Positions 52,210 to 61,485 of a stretch of 64,000 nt of DNA are shown piece by piece (position 1 is the first letter of the stretch; each line of letters opens with the position of its first letter). The notes under the pieces were generated by a model that was not told the DNA's origin, searched no databases, and saw only the letters and a list, made by a program, of their open reading frames with translations. A program made the position numbers and the translations under genes. Source of the DNA: Bacteroidales bacterium (GTDB lineage Bacteria > Bacteroidota > Bacteroidia > Bacteroidales > WCHB1-69). Where the stretch lies: the NCBI GenBank assembly GCA_017650305.1, contig JAGCFD010000035.1:1-64000 (forward strand). The letters run 5' to 3'.

Positions 52210-52290
52210 CCCCTCTTTTTTTCTGCCAGAATCTCAATGCGAATGCTGCCTTAAATGTCTGTACACTGTTCTCCAGACACCAACTCCCGC

Positions 52291-52328
52291 AGTCAAAGTT
52301 CAAAGTCATAGTCAAAGTTCAAAGTCAT
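52291..52328 (+). repeat. Two tandem copies of a 19-bp unit in a leader
   Basis: AGTCAAAGTTCAAAGTCAT is repeated exactly twice, and each unit itself contains two AGTTCAAAGT-like halves. It ends 7 bp before the transporter ATG, where a ribosome-binding site would be expected; none is obvious. Confidence 0.9.
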
Positions 52329-52335
52329 AGTCGTC

Positions 52336-53688
52336 ATGTCCACAAATTCTCCCCAAAGAGGTTTTACATCCAATCTTGGAGCAATTCTTGCGGCTGCCGG
52401 TGGCGCAGTCGGATTAGGTAATATCTGGCGCTTTCCCTATATGCTGGGACAGAATGGCGGTGGAGCCTTTTTGCTCATCTATATCATCTTTGTTTTGCTG
52501 ATCGGCATCCCGCTGATGATGACTGAGTTTATCATTGGCCGTCGCTCGCAACGCAATGTGGTGGGAGCCTATAAGGTGCTCGCTGGTGATCATAAGGGCT
52601 GGGTTGTGCTCGGCGTCTTTGGCATCGTGGCAGCCTTTCTCATCTACGCTTTCTATAGTGTGGTCGCTGGCTGGACCCTTAATTATCTCGCTCTTGCAGG
52701 TAGCGGCCGGCTCGCAGGCTTGGCGCCGGCAGAAGTGGCAGAAGTCTTCACCAACTTTACCAGCGGCTCTTTCTGGCCCTTGGTAAGCCAACTTCTGTTC
52801 CTGGTTCTTACGGGCCTTGTCATCACGATGGGTGTGCAAAAGGGAATTGAAAAGGTCGGAAAGATATTGATGCCCATACTCTTCCTCCTGCTTGTCCTGA
52901 TGTGCGTGCGCTCCCTGACACTCTCCGGCTCCCATCAAGGACTGAGTTTCCTCTTCAAGCCCGATTTCAGCAAGTTGACAGGCGCAAGCGTGCTGTCTGC
53001 CCTCGGTCAGTCTTTCTTCTCCCTTAGTATCGGCATGGGCGCCATGGTGACGTACGGTTCCTATATCCGTAAGGAAGACCGCCTTTTTAAAACCAGCATC
53101 TGGATTGCACTTTGCGACCTGTTGGTGGCAGTATTGGCCGGTGTGGTCATTTTCCCCGCTGTGTTCGCCTTTGGCATGGATCCCGCCAGCGGTCCGGAAC
53201 TGGTCTATGTGGTCCTGCCCAATGTCTTCAACAATATGCCGGCCGGGACTCTCTTTGCCGTCATCTTCTTTCTGCTGCTGACCATCGCTGCGCTTACCTC
53301 TACCATCTCCCTGCTGGAGATTATCGTGGCCTTTGCCGTCGAGGAGCTCAACTGGAAACGTTCCACAGCATCCATCCTTAGCACCATTCTGGTCTTTGTG
53401 GTGGGCGCCTTCTGCACCCTCTCCTTCGGTCCGCTGCAGAACTTCATACTCTTCGACCGTACGATCTTCGACCTCTTTGACCTTATCACCGCCTCCTATC
53501 TGATGCCGGTCGGCGCTCTCTTGATGACTATCTTCCTCGGATGGTGCTACCCCAAAGCGGAGGTCAAAGACGAACTCTCCAATAACGGAACCCTGAAGGC
53601 CCAGGCATTTGAACTTTATTACATCATCTTGAGATATGTTGCCCCTCTGGCTCTTGTCATCATCCTCATCTCCGGTATAGTCGGTTAA
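52336..53688 (+). CDS. Sodium:neurotransmitter symporter (NSS/SNF) family transporter
   Basis: 450 residues, about 11-12 helices with the LeuT fold. SNLGAILAAAGGAVGLGNIW followed by RFPYMLGQNGGGAF is the unwound helix 1 with Na+ and substrate contacts; LGQSFFSLSIGMGAMVTYGS is helix 6. The family imports amino acids with sodium; the substrate is likely an aromatic or branched amino acid but cannot be fixed. Single gene. Confidence 0.95.
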   Translation: MSTNSPQRGFTSNLGAILAAAGGAVGLGNIWRFPYMLGQNGGGAFLLIYIIFVLLIGIPLMMTEFIIGRRSQRNVVGAYKVLAGDHKGWVVLGVFGIVAAFLIYAFYSVVAGWTLNYLALAGSGRLAGLAPAEVAEVFTNFTSGSFWPLVSQLLFLVLTGLVITMGVQKGIEKVGKILMPILFLLLVLMCVRSLTLSGSHQGLSFLFKPDFSKLTGASVLSALGQSFFSLSIGMGAMVTYGSYIRKEDRLFKTSIWIALCDLLVAVLAGVVIFPAVFAFGMDPASGPELVYVVLPNVFNNMPAGTLFAVIFFLLLTIAALTSTISLLEIIVAFAVEELNWKRSTASILSTILVFVVGAFCTLSFGPLQNFILFDRTIFDLFDLITASYLMPVGALLMTIFLGWCYPKAEVKDELSNNGTLKAQAFELYYIILRYVAPLALVIILISGIVG

Positions 53689-53718
53689 AAACCGATTTAA
53701 ACTTTCCCGGAAAAACAC

Positions 53719-53727
53719 TATCTTTGC
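53719..53727 (+). promoter_or_regulatory. -7 box of the ctp-dnaG operon
   Basis: TATCTTTGC, 25 bp before the protease start codon. Confidence 0.6.
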
Positions 53728-53752
53728 ACCTCGTTTTTAAAACCAGACCAAA

Positions 53753-55510
53753 ATGCTAAGAACAACCTGTATCTTATTGATATCTATATTGTTGTGCTTC
53801 TCTTCCCTGATGGCACAAAATCCGAATAAAAACTTCCAGCCCAACAAAATGAAGATGGACCAGCTGCTGAACTCCATCAACACGATGTATGTGGATACGG
53901 TGGATTTCGATCCGCTCGTCGACAAGGCCGTGGTGGAGATGCTCAAGGAACTGGATCCCCATACCGCCTTCATCCCCAAGAAGGATGTGGCCGCCATGAA
54001 CGAACCTCTTCAAGGCTCTTTCGATGGCATCGGCGTGACATTCCAGCTCATCAAAGACACGATCACCGTGATGGAGGTTATCATTGACGGCCCAGCCGAG
54101 AAAGTGGGTCTCATTGCTGGCGATAAGATCGTCCGTGTGGATGATACGGTCGCTTGTGGCGAGAAGATCACCAACGATTGGGTGCGCAAACATCTCCGCG
54201 GCAAGAAGGGGTCCAAGGTGAAAGTCGGCATTATCCGTGGCCGAAATCCTGAAATCCTCGACTTCACCATCACCCGCGGCGCCATCCCCATGTACAGCAT
54301 CAATGTGAGCTTCATGGTCAATGAGACTACGGGCTATGTTAAACTCGAACGCTTTGCTGCCACCTCCACCGACGAGCTCGTCAAAGCCATCAACAAACTC
54401 AAGGCCGAAGGTATGAAGGATCTCATCCTAGACCTCCGCGGCAACGGTGGCGGCTATCTGAACACTGCCTTCGAGATCTGCGACCAGTTCATCGCCGGTG
54501 TCAAGACCATCGTCTATACCGACAACTTCCGCAAGACAGGCGAGAAATTCACCTCTGGCAAGGCCGGCGTCTTTGAGGAGGGCAAACTGATCGTGCTGGT
54601 GGATGAAAACTCCGCCTCTGCTTCCGAAATCACATCTGGATGTGTCCAAGACTGGGATCGCGGTCTTGTCATCGGTCGCCGTACCTTCGGCAAGGGCCTC
54701 GTCCAGAAACCTCTCAACCTGGCCGATGGTTCACAGGTGCGTCTCACCATCTCCCACTATTACACCCCCACGGGCCGCTGCATACAGAAGCCCTACGACG
54801 ATGGCCTGGATTCCTATTTCAAGGATATTCAACAACGTGCCAACCATGGTGAGCTCTACACCGCCGACAGCATCAAGTTCCCCGATTCACTCAAATACAA
54901 AACCCCGCGCGGCAGAGTGGTCTATGGCGGCGGCGGCATCATGCCCGACATTTTCGTGCCCCTCGACACAACCCGCTATTCCACCCTCTATAATGAAATT
55001 GTCCGCAAAGGTATCTTCGGCTCCTATACCGCCGACTATCTCGAACAAAACAGAGAAAAACTCAAACGCCAATATCCTACATTCGAAGATTTTGAGAAGA
55101 ATTATGTCGTCTCAGACGCTCAATATGCCGAATTTATGGAGTTCGCTAAGAAAGAAGGCGTGAAAGACAGTGCCACTTTCAAATTCTCCACCTATGCTGA
55201 AGCATTCCTCAAAACCAACAAGGAAAAACTCGATACACTCTTTACCTCTCCCCATTTTAGCACCTTGACCCTCGATACAATGTTCCAGAACTATGTAGAT
55301 AAGAATTATGGCGAGGCGATGCGCCTCCGTAATGAGGAACACGTCGCCGAATATGTCAAGGACTATATGCGCTTTGAGATCGCCCGTGGGCTCTATGGCT
55401 ATGGAGAAGCCTACCGCATCTTCCTCGAAACTGACGATACTTTTAAGAAGGCAGTGGAGATTATGGGCGATAAGAAAATATTTAGACATTTCAAGGTAGA
55501 TACTAAATAA
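53753..55510 (+). CDS. S41 C-terminal processing protease (CtpA type)
   Basis: 585 residues. Signal peptide to about residue 21; N-terminal helical domain with ELDPHTAFIPKK; PDZ domain (about 90-170: GSFDGIGVTFQLI … AGDKIVRVDD); then the catalytic domain with DLRGNGGGYLNTA, VDENSASASEI (nucleophile Ser) and GRRTFGKGLVQ (general-base Lys). The C-terminal 180 residues are an extra helical domain typical of Bacteroidota Ctp proteins. Periplasmic. It starts an apparent operon with dnaG (3 bp gap). Confidence 0.95.
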   Translation: MLRTTCILLISILLCFSSLMAQNPNKNFQPNKMKMDQLLNSINTMYVDTVDFDPLVDKAVVEMLKELDPHTAFIPKKDVAAMNEPLQGSFDGIGVTFQLIKDTITVMEVIIDGPAEKVGLIAGDKIVRVDDTVACGEKITNDWVRKHLRGKKGSKVKVGIIRGRNPEILDFTITRGAIPMYSINVSFMVNETTGYVKLERFAATSTDELVKAINKLKAEGMKDLILDLRGNGGGYLNTAFEICDQFIAGVKTIVYTDNFRKTGEKFTSGKAGVFEEGKLIVLVDENSASASEITSGCVQDWDRGLVIGRRTFGKGLVQKPLNLADGSQVRLTISHYYTPTGRCIQKPYDDGLDSYFKDIQQRANHGELYTADSIKFPDSLKYKTPRGRVVYGGGGIMPDIFVPLDTTRYSTLYNEIVRKGIFGSYTADYLEQNREKLKRQYPTFEDFEKNYVVSDAQYAEFMEFAKKEGVKDSATFKFSTYAEAFLKTNKEKLDTLFTSPHFSTLTLDTMFQNYVDKNYGEAMRLRNEEHVAEYVKDYMRFEIARGLYGYGEAYRIFLETDDTFKKAVEIMGDKKIFRHFKVDTK

Positions 55511-55513
55511 TCT

Positions 55514-57490
55514 ATGGCGAAAATTTCGCAGCGAACCATTGATGAAATCTATGCCTCCATGAAGATCGAGGAGGTGGTCGGTGACTTCGTCTCCCTGAAG
55601 AGACAAGGCAGCGGCTTTGTGGGCATTTGCCCCTTTCACGATGATCGCAACCCTTCCATGCACGTTACTCCCCGCTTGGGCATCTATAAGTGCTTTGTCT
55701 GCGACGCCAAGGGCAACGCTATCAACTTTTTGATGGAGCATGAGAAAATCACCTACCCTGAAGCACTCGAATATCTGGCCAAGAAATACAGCATCCCGAT
55801 AGAATATGAACGGAAAGAGACGGAAGAGGAACGAGAACAACGCACCGAAAGGGAAAGCCTCTATCTCGTCAACGCCTTTGCCGAGAAGTTCTTCATGGAC
55901 CAGCTGCGCAATACTGAAGAGGGACAGCTGATGGGTATGTCCTACTTCAAGGAGCGCGGTTTCAAAGACAGTACCCTCGACCAGTTCCATCTCGGCTACT
56001 GCCCCGACAAGTGGGATGCCTTTACCTCGGAAGCGCTGAAACAAGGCTACCAAGAGGAGTTCTTGCTGAAACTCGGTCTCACACACAAGTCTTCCAATGG
56101 TAAACTGTACGACTTCTATCGCGGGCGCGTCATCTTCCCTATCCATAATGTCTCCGGCAAGGTGATCGGCTTCGGCGGACGCGTTCTCAAGAAGGACGAG
56201 AAGACGGCCAAATACTACAACTCCCCCGAGAACGAGATTTACCACAAGAGAGAAACGCTCTACGATATCTATCTGGCCAAGAAAGCCATCCGTGCCGCTG
56301 ACAATATCTATCTCGTGGAAGGCTACACCGATGTCATCTCCATGTTTGAGTCGGGTATTGAGAATGTCGTGGCCTCCTCCGGCACATCCCTGACCGAGGA
56401 GCAGATCCATATCCTCTCCCGCCAAAGCAAGAATATCACGGTCCTCTATGATGGCGACAGAGCCGGCATCAAAGCCTCCCTGCGCGGTATCGACTTGCTG
56501 CTTAACAAGGGAATGAATGTCAAGGTCTGCCTCCTGCCAGATGGCGAAGACCCGGACTCCTTCGCTAAAAAACACCGCGATAGCGAACTGAAGGAATACC
56601 TTGAGCAAAACACCACCGATTTTCTGATCTTTAAGGCACAGATCTTGTCGGAAGATGCAGGAAACGATCCTGTGAAACGTGCCGCGATGGTCAGCGATAT
56701 GCTTAAATCCATCGCTGGTATCCAAGACAATATTGTTCGCGCTTTCTACGTGAAAGAGTGTTCCCGACTTTTCAACCTGCCCGAGGAGACACTTAATACC
56801 GAGCTCAAACGCGTGGTGTGGGCCAACATGCGCTCCGCCAAGAGCTCCCCGACCTCCCCTGAGCCGGCTCCCGATTACATCCCTCATATAACCATTACCG
56901 TTCCAAAACAGGAAGAGCCTCGTGGCGATAAACTCTATGAGTCTGAAAAGAATCTCCTCGTACTGATGCTTCAATATGGTTATTATGAGATATTCAAAGA
57001 ACAAGAAGGTGAAAAGGTGCCTATCCGTATTGACCAATATATCTGCGATGAACTTTTTAACGATAATATTATTCTGAAAAGTCCAGTTGTGGCACGAACC
57101 TTTGATGCCTACGTGAAGAGCGCTGAGGTCATCAAAGACCAGACTGCTGTCCAGAAAGCGCTGCTGATGAGCGAGGATTCGGAGGTACGCAATTTCGTGA
57201 TTGAAAATCTGCCCACGGAGATTCCCACCGTGAGTCCCAACTGGGAAGATCGATACGACTTGCAGATCTTCTCTATGCATGATAATGTGACGGTCCTTCA
57301 GCAAGAAGTCCAGAATGTGCTGCTGAATCTCAAGTTCAGAGTGGTGGAGGAGACTATCGAATATATAGAGTCGCAACTGAAAGAGCCGGATTTGGAGGAA
57401 GCCGACACGGAATTGCTTCTTGGCTATATGTGTGAACTCCTGCAAACCCGAAAGGCTATCACTACATTGTTAAACCGTACTGTGAGTTAA
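55514..57490 (+). CDS. dnaG: DNA primase
   Basis: Makes RNA primers at the replication fork. 658 residues. CHC2 zinc finger in GICPFHDDRNPSMHV and IYKCFVCDAKG, RNAP-like basic region with GFGGRVLKKDEKTAKYYNSP, and the TOPRIM domain YLVEGYTDVISMFESG (Glu) and VLYDGDRAGIKAS (DxD). The C-terminal 200 residues are the less conserved helicase-binding part. A long open frame antisense to it is a shadow. Confidence 0.97.
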   Translation: MAKISQRTIDEIYASMKIEEVVGDFVSLKRQGSGFVGICPFHDDRNPSMHVTPRLGIYKCFVCDAKGNAINFLMEHEKITYPEALEYLAKKYSIPIEYERKETEEEREQRTERESLYLVNAFAEKFFMDQLRNTEEGQLMGMSYFKERGFKDSTLDQFHLGYCPDKWDAFTSEALKQGYQEEFLLKLGLTHKSSNGKLYDFYRGRVIFPIHNVSGKVIGFGGRVLKKDEKTAKYYNSPENEIYHKRETLYDIYLAKKAIRAADNIYLVEGYTDVISMFESGIENVVASSGTSLTEEQIHILSRQSKNITVLYDGDRAGIKASLRGIDLLLNKGMNVKVCLLPDGEDPDSFAKKHRDSELKEYLEQNTTDFLIFKAQILSEDAGNDPVKRAAMVSDMLKSIAGIQDNIVRAFYVKECSRLFNLPEETLNTELKRVVWANMRSAKSSPTSPEPAPDYIPHITITVPKQEEPRGDKLYESEKNLLVLMLQYGYYEIFKEQEGEKVPIRIDQYICDELFNDNIILKSPVVARTFDAYVKSAEVIKDQTAVQKALLMSEDSEVRNFVIENLPTEIPTVSPNWEDRYDLQIFSMHDNVTVLQQEVQNVLLNLKFRVVEETIEYIESQLKEPDLEEADTELLLGYMCELLQTRKAITTLLNRTVS

Positions 57491-57495
57491 TATTT

Positions 57496-58425
57496 ATGAA
57501 ACTGAAAGTGGATTTGAAAAACATCAATTGGAAGGAAACCCTGAAGACCTATCTGCTTATTGTCTTGGGCACGTTCATCATGTCCGTTGGTTTTGTGGTC
57601 TTCATCTCCCCGTTGAAACTTGCTCCGGGAGGTGTCTATGGTATCGCTATTATCTTGCACCATGTCTTTAATTTCCCCATCGGTCTTTCTGGTATATGCC
57701 TGGACCTTCCTCTACTGCTGATAGGAACGCTGTGGCTTGGGCCGAGATTTGGTGTTAAGACATTGGTAGGCGTCATTACTCTTCCGGCATTCATCTCTTT
57801 ATGGGAAAAAATATATGGATATGCCCCGCTTATTGCCATGGCAAGCGATCCCATGTCGCCAGACCCGTCCGCAACCTTCATCTTGGCACTCTTTGGCGGA
57901 GTCCTCATCGGTCTCGGACTCGGTTTGATCTTCAAGACCCGCGCTACCTCGGGTGGTACCGACATCATCGCCATGATCATCGGCAAATATGTGAAGCATA
58001 TTCCCTTGGGCACCCTGCTCATAATCGTCGACTCTACCATCGTGCTCGCAGCCCTCGCTGTCTTCAAGGATTGGACCGTGCCCCTCTACTCATGGCTCGT
58101 CATCTATGTGACAGGCGTGGTTATGGACAAGGTCATCGCTGGATTCTCTTCCAACAAAGCCGTGCTCATCATCTCGGACCAGTACGAGGAGATTCGCCAA
58201 CATATCTTTGACGAACTTGACCGCGGCGGCACCTACCTCAATGGCGAAGGTATGTATAACCACGATGAGAAAAAGGTGATTTTCACATCTATCTCCCCGA
58301 AACAATTACCGATATTGATACATTTTGTACATGAAATAGATCCTAAAGCCTTTATCTCCATTTTAGATGCGTCTGAGACCCTTGGAGATGGTTTTATGTC
58401 TTTGAAAGAGAAAGCTTTACAATAA
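57496..58425 (+). CDS. YitT-family membrane protein with DUF2179 domain
   Basis: 309 residues. Five to six N-terminal helices (SVGFVVFISPLKLAPGGVYG, ATSGGTDIIAMIIGKY) form the YitT/DUF161 membrane domain, and the last 85 residues (AVLIISDQYEEIRQHIFDEL, GRGGT-like DRGGTYLNGEGMY, VIFTSISPKQ) the cytoplasmic DUF2179 domain. Transport activity has been suspected but the role is unproven. It begins 5 bp after dnaG. Confidence 0.93.
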   Translation: MKLKVDLKNINWKETLKTYLLIVLGTFIMSVGFVVFISPLKLAPGGVYGIAIILHHVFNFPIGLSGICLDLPLLLIGTLWLGPRFGVKTLVGVITLPAFISLWEKIYGYAPLIAMASDPMSPDPSATFILALFGGVLIGLGLGLIFKTRATSGGTDIIAMIIGKYVKHIPLGTLLIIVDSTIVLAALAVFKDWTVPLYSWLVIYVTGVVMDKVIAGFSSNKAVLIISDQYEEIRQHIFDELDRGGTYLNGEGMYNHDEKKVIFTSISPKQLPILIHFVHEIDPKAFISILDASETLGDGFMSLKEKALQ

Positions 58426-58429
58426 ATTA

Positions 58430-58729
58430 ATGATGAGAGAAAAAGTAATTCAAGTTCTGCAAGATATCTATGACCCTGAAATTCCAGTCAACGTCTGGGA
58501 GTTGGGTTTTATATACAAGTTGGAAGTGAATGACCATAACGATGTCTATATCTTGATGACATTGACAGCCCCTAACTGCCCGGTGGCAGAGTCACTCCCT
58601 ATGGAGGTGCAGACCCGCGTGCAGATGATTCAAGGCGTGAATAAGGTGGTGGTGGACATCACATTCGATCCCCCCTGGGAGATGTCGATGATGTCGGATG
58701 CTGCCAAAATTGAACTGGGATTGTTTTAA
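58430..58729 (+). CDS. SufT-like (MIP18/DUF59) iron-sulfur assembly protein
   Basis: 99 residues. DIYDPEIPVNVWELGFIY carries the DPE-I motif, TLTAPNCPVAESLPMEV the conserved Cys, and DITFDPPWEMSMMSD the DPPW block. Members mature or insert Fe-S clusters in proteins. It starts 4 bp after the YitT gene and lies convergent with hydF and rimO, both Fe-S enzymes. Confidence 0.93.
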   Translation: MMREKVIQVLQDIYDPEIPVNVWELGFIYKLEVNDHNDVYILMTLTAPNCPVAESLPMEVQTRVQMIQGVNKVVVDITFDPPWEMSMMSDAAKIELGLF

Positions 58730-58731
58730 GA

Positions 58732-58765
58732 CAGCTGTTAGCCATTGGCTATTGGCTGTTAGCTG
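58732..58765. repeat. Imperfect inverted/direct repeat at convergent stops
   Basis: CAGCT-GTT-AGCC and GGCT-GTT-AGCTG form an imperfect hairpin, and GCTGTTAGC recurs as a direct repeat. It sits between the sufT-like stop and hydF and extends into the last codons of hydF. It may act as a weak bidirectional terminator. Confidence 0.5.
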
Positions 58766-59948
58766 AGAGTGGAGGTCGTTGGACAAATGGTTTGACGGCC
58801 CGGTCAAAGATGCCGTTGAGGTAGGCGATGGCCATGCCATAGTTGCTGACCGGGATTCCTCTCTCCACCGCCGGTTTCAGCCTGTTTATGAGTTGCCGAT
58901 GCGTGATCATGCATCCGCCACACTGTATCACCATGGCGTATTGCTTGATGTCGGGGATGGCGTCTAAGCCAGCCACAAAATCAAAGTGCAACTGCTTTCC
59001 TGTATGACGCTGGATCCAGGCCGGTAACTTGTGACGCCCGATGTCGTCGCATGAGGTGCGGTGCGTGCACGACTCCAACATGAGCACGCGGTCACCGTCC
59101 TGCAGTTGATCTATGTGCGGAGTGCCCTCCAAATAGTGGATAAAGTCGCCCTTGTGGTGCGCCAGCACAATGCTGAAACCCGTCAGCGGCACCTCCTCCG
59201 GCACTAACGGCGCCACCCGGCTGAACATCTGACTGTCGGTGATGACTAACTTCGGCGCTTCGTGCGTGTCGAGATAACGCCTTAACAGGTCCTCTTTCAG
59301 CACTACGGAGATGGCATCGTGGTCCAAGACGTCCCGAATCATCTGTACCTGCGGCAATATCAATCTCCCCTCAGGAGCTTCAGTGTCGATAGGGGTGACC
59401 AACACAACGGTGTCGCCTTCCCCAATAAGATCACCCAACAACGAATGCGAGATGTATGCCGATGGCGGCATGATCTTGATCATCTCCTCTATCATGCGGT
59501 CAATGCCTTCGAGCGTCTTGGCACTTACATCGCAGACTGGAAAGGGCAACGCTGGCAGCGGTGCGGCAATGGTGTCGCATTTGTTGTTGACTACTAAATA
59601 GGGGATGGCATACTCCTCAAATTGCTTGACGAGCTTCTCCTCCGGCTCGCCAAAGTCGCGGTTTGTGATGACTAACAACGCCAAGTCAATCTGCTTCAAG
59701 ACTTCCAGGCTCTTCTGGATGCGCTTTTGGCCAACCTCACCCACATCATCGATGCCGGCCGTGTCAATGAGAACCACCGGCCCGATGCCAAAAATCTCGA
59801 TGGACTTCTTGACGGGGTCTGTGGTGGTGCCCGCCATCGAGTCCACAATGGCAAGGTCCTGTCCTACAATGGCATTGATCAACGAACTCTTGCCGTTGTT
59901 GCGCCGGCCAAAGATGCCGATGTGCGGTTTGTTTTCTCTTCCTTTCAT
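58749..59948 (-). CDS. hydF: [FeFe]-hydrogenase H-cluster maturation GTPase HydF
   Basis: 399 residues. GTPase domain with GIFGRRNNGKSSL (P-loop), MAGTTTDPV, DTAGIDD and NNKCD. The C-terminal domain has ESCTHRTSCDD and QCGGCM, the CxH...CxxC ligands of its [4Fe-4S] cluster. HydF scaffolds the diiron subcluster made by HydE and HydG and hands it to the hydrogenase. No hydE, hydG or hydA is in the window. It overlaps rimO by 4 bp (ATGA). Presence implies hydrogen metabolism in an anaerobe. Confidence 0.96.
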   Translation of the reverse strand: MKGRENKPHIGIFGRRNNGKSSLINAIVGQDLAIVDSMAGTTTDPVKKSIEIFGIGPVVLIDTAGIDDVGEVGQKRIQKSLEVLKQIDLALLVITNRDFGEPEEKLVKQFEEYAIPYLVVNNKCDTIAAPLPALPFPVCDVSAKTLEGIDRMIEEMIKIMPPSAYISHSLLGDLIGEGDTVVLVTPIDTEAPEGRLILPQVQMIRDVLDHDAISVVLKEDLLRRYLDTHEAPKLVITDSQMFSRVAPLVPEEVPLTGFSIVLAHHKGDFIHYLEGTPHIDQLQDGDRVLMLESCTHRTSCDDIGRHKLPAWIQRHTGKQLHFDFVAGLDAIPDIKQYAMVIQCGGCMITHRQLINRLKPAVERGIPVSNYGMAIAYLNGIFDRAVKPFVQRPPLSANSQ

Positions 59949-61222
59949 GCTTCAACAGTGCCAAAAAGATCGTATGGGGCAGCCTCCGTGATCTTCACTT
60001 GGTAAAACCCTCCAATCGTTAATGGATGCTCTTTGGTGATAAACACCAGGTTGTCCACATCCGGCGAGTCAAACTCGGTGCGGCCCACGTAGAAGTCTTC
60101 TTCTTCAGCATCCACGATGACTTTTAACGTCTGTCCCACCTTTTCTTCGTTAAAGGCTAAGGAGATCTCCTCCTGCAACTTCATGATGTCGTTGTATCGC
60201 TTGGTTTTGACAGACTTCTTGATGGGGTCGCCCAACTCGTAGGCAGGCGTGTGCTCCTCCTGAGAATAGGTGAAAGCCCCCAATCGCTCAAAACGCGCCT
60301 TGCGAATGAAATCCAGCAACTCCTTGTGTTGCTCGTGCGTCTCTCCGGGATAACCAGTGATGAGCGTGGTTCGTAACGCAATGCCCGGCACCCGGTCCCT
60401 AATGGTCTCTATCAGCTGGTGAATGTAACGCGAACTGCCCCCGCGCCGCATGCTCTTCAAGATCTCATCGCTGATGTGCTGTACCGGAATGTCCAAGTAA
60501 TGGCAGAACTGCGGATATTTGTTCATCACATCCAGAATCTCAACAGGGAAGTTGAGCGGATAGGTGTAGTGCAAACGAATCCACTCGATGCCTTTGACCT
60601 GCGCCAAAGCCTCCATCAGTTTTGCCAACTCCTGCTTGCCCGTAAGGTCCACCCCGTAATAGGTGAGGTCCTGGGCAATCAGCATGATCTCCTTAACCCC
60701 TTGGTCTGCAAGCTTCTGCGCCTCCTCTACCACCATGGGAATAGGTTTGGATTCCTGCTTGCCACGGATGAGAGGGATGGAACAGTATGAACATTGATGG
60801 TCACAACCCTCTGAAATCTTGAGGTAGGCATAATGGCGCGGAGTGGAAAGCAACCGGTCCGTGCTGCCCAACAACTGGAAATCTTCGGAGTTTAACATGT
60901 CCGCCAACTCGTCAAAGCTGTAGTAACCGTCCACCTCCGGGACCGAATCCAGCAACTCCGGCTTGAAACGCTTCACTAAGCATCCTACCACAAAGATCTT
61001 TTTGACTTGACGGCGCTTCTTGCGCTCAACCTGGGCCAAGACTTCGTTGACCGACTCCTCACGAGCATCACCGATGAATCCGCACGTGTTGATGATGACC
61101 ACATCGGATTTTTCGGGACTTTCGTAAACTACCCGGTGACCCTGCTTCTGCAACTGCGAAGCAATGACCTCCGAATCCACTACGTTTTTTGAACAACCAA
61201 GCGTGATGATGTTGAATGTCAT
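59945..61222 (-). CDS. rimO: Ribosomal protein S12 methylthiotransferase RimO
   Basis: 425 residues. N-terminal auxiliary cluster Cys (TLGCSKNVVDSE, INTCGF, VVGCLVKR), radical SAM core EGCDHQCSYCSIPLIRG with the CxxxCxxC, and a C-terminal TRAM domain (about 360-425). It methylthiolates Asp of ribosomal protein S12. RimO rather than MiaB is indicated by the GCSKNxxDSE start. Promoter box at 61248-61256. Confidence 0.96.
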   Translation of the reverse strand: MTFNIITLGCSKNVVDSEVIASQLQKQGHRVVYESPEKSDVVIINTCGFIGDAREESVNEVLAQVERKKRRQVKKIFVVGCLVKRFKPELLDSVPEVDGYYSFDELADMLNSEDFQLLGSTDRLLSTPRHYAYLKISEGCDHQCSYCSIPLIRGKQESKPIPMVVEEAQKLADQGVKEIMLIAQDLTYYGVDLTGKQELAKLMEALAQVKGIEWIRLHYTYPLNFPVEILDVMNKYPQFCHYLDIPVQHISDEILKSMRRGGSSRYIHQLIETIRDRVPGIALRTTLITGYPGETHEQHKELLDFIRKARFERLGAFTYSQEEHTPAYELGDPIKKSVKTKRYNDIMKLQEEISLAFNEEKVGQTLKVIVDAEEEDFYVGRTEFDSPDVDNLVFITKEHPLTIGGFYQVKITEAAPYDLFGTVEA

Positions 61223-61247
61223 AATTGAAATACTTTCAAAACAAAGC

Positions 61248-61256
61248 GCAAAAATA
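61248..61256 (-). promoter_or_regulatory. -7 box of the rimO-hydF operon
   Basis: TATTTTTGC on the minus strand, 26 bp before the rimO ATG. Confidence 0.6.
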
Positions 61257-61376
61257 ATAAAAATGCAGGATAGACAACCTCTCTGTTTGACAATAGAAGG
61301 CTGAGTTCTATGAATGATGAAAAACGCTTTTTTTGTAGCACAAGGCGTTAATGTGCTGAGATGCTTTATTTTTTTG

Positions 61377-61385
61377 TATTTTTGC
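61377..61385 (+). promoter_or_regulatory. -7 box of the FAD oxidoreductase cluster
   Basis: TATTTTTGC, 100 bp before the first ATG of the cluster, implying a leader of about 95 nt. No repeat or attenuator was seen in it. Confidence 0.55.
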
Positions 61386-61485
61386 CTGCTAATAACTTTA
61401 TCTGCGAATACTGTCGTTTTTACTGCAGCTCAAAGAAAGTTGGTCGGAGAATTTAACTTTTATAGTTCGTAAATATATAGCTGAT

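Noticed and set aside
55112-57445. 777-codon minus-strand open frame opposite ctp and dnaG
   Set aside because: Fully antisense to two well-supported genes and crossing their boundary; no motif, signal or start context. Same reasoning applies to 6836-8173 (opposite purA), 14685-15773 (opposite rlmD), 23507-24760, 24770-25801 and 27130-28809 (opposite the T9SS triad) and 52414-53718 (opposite the transporter).
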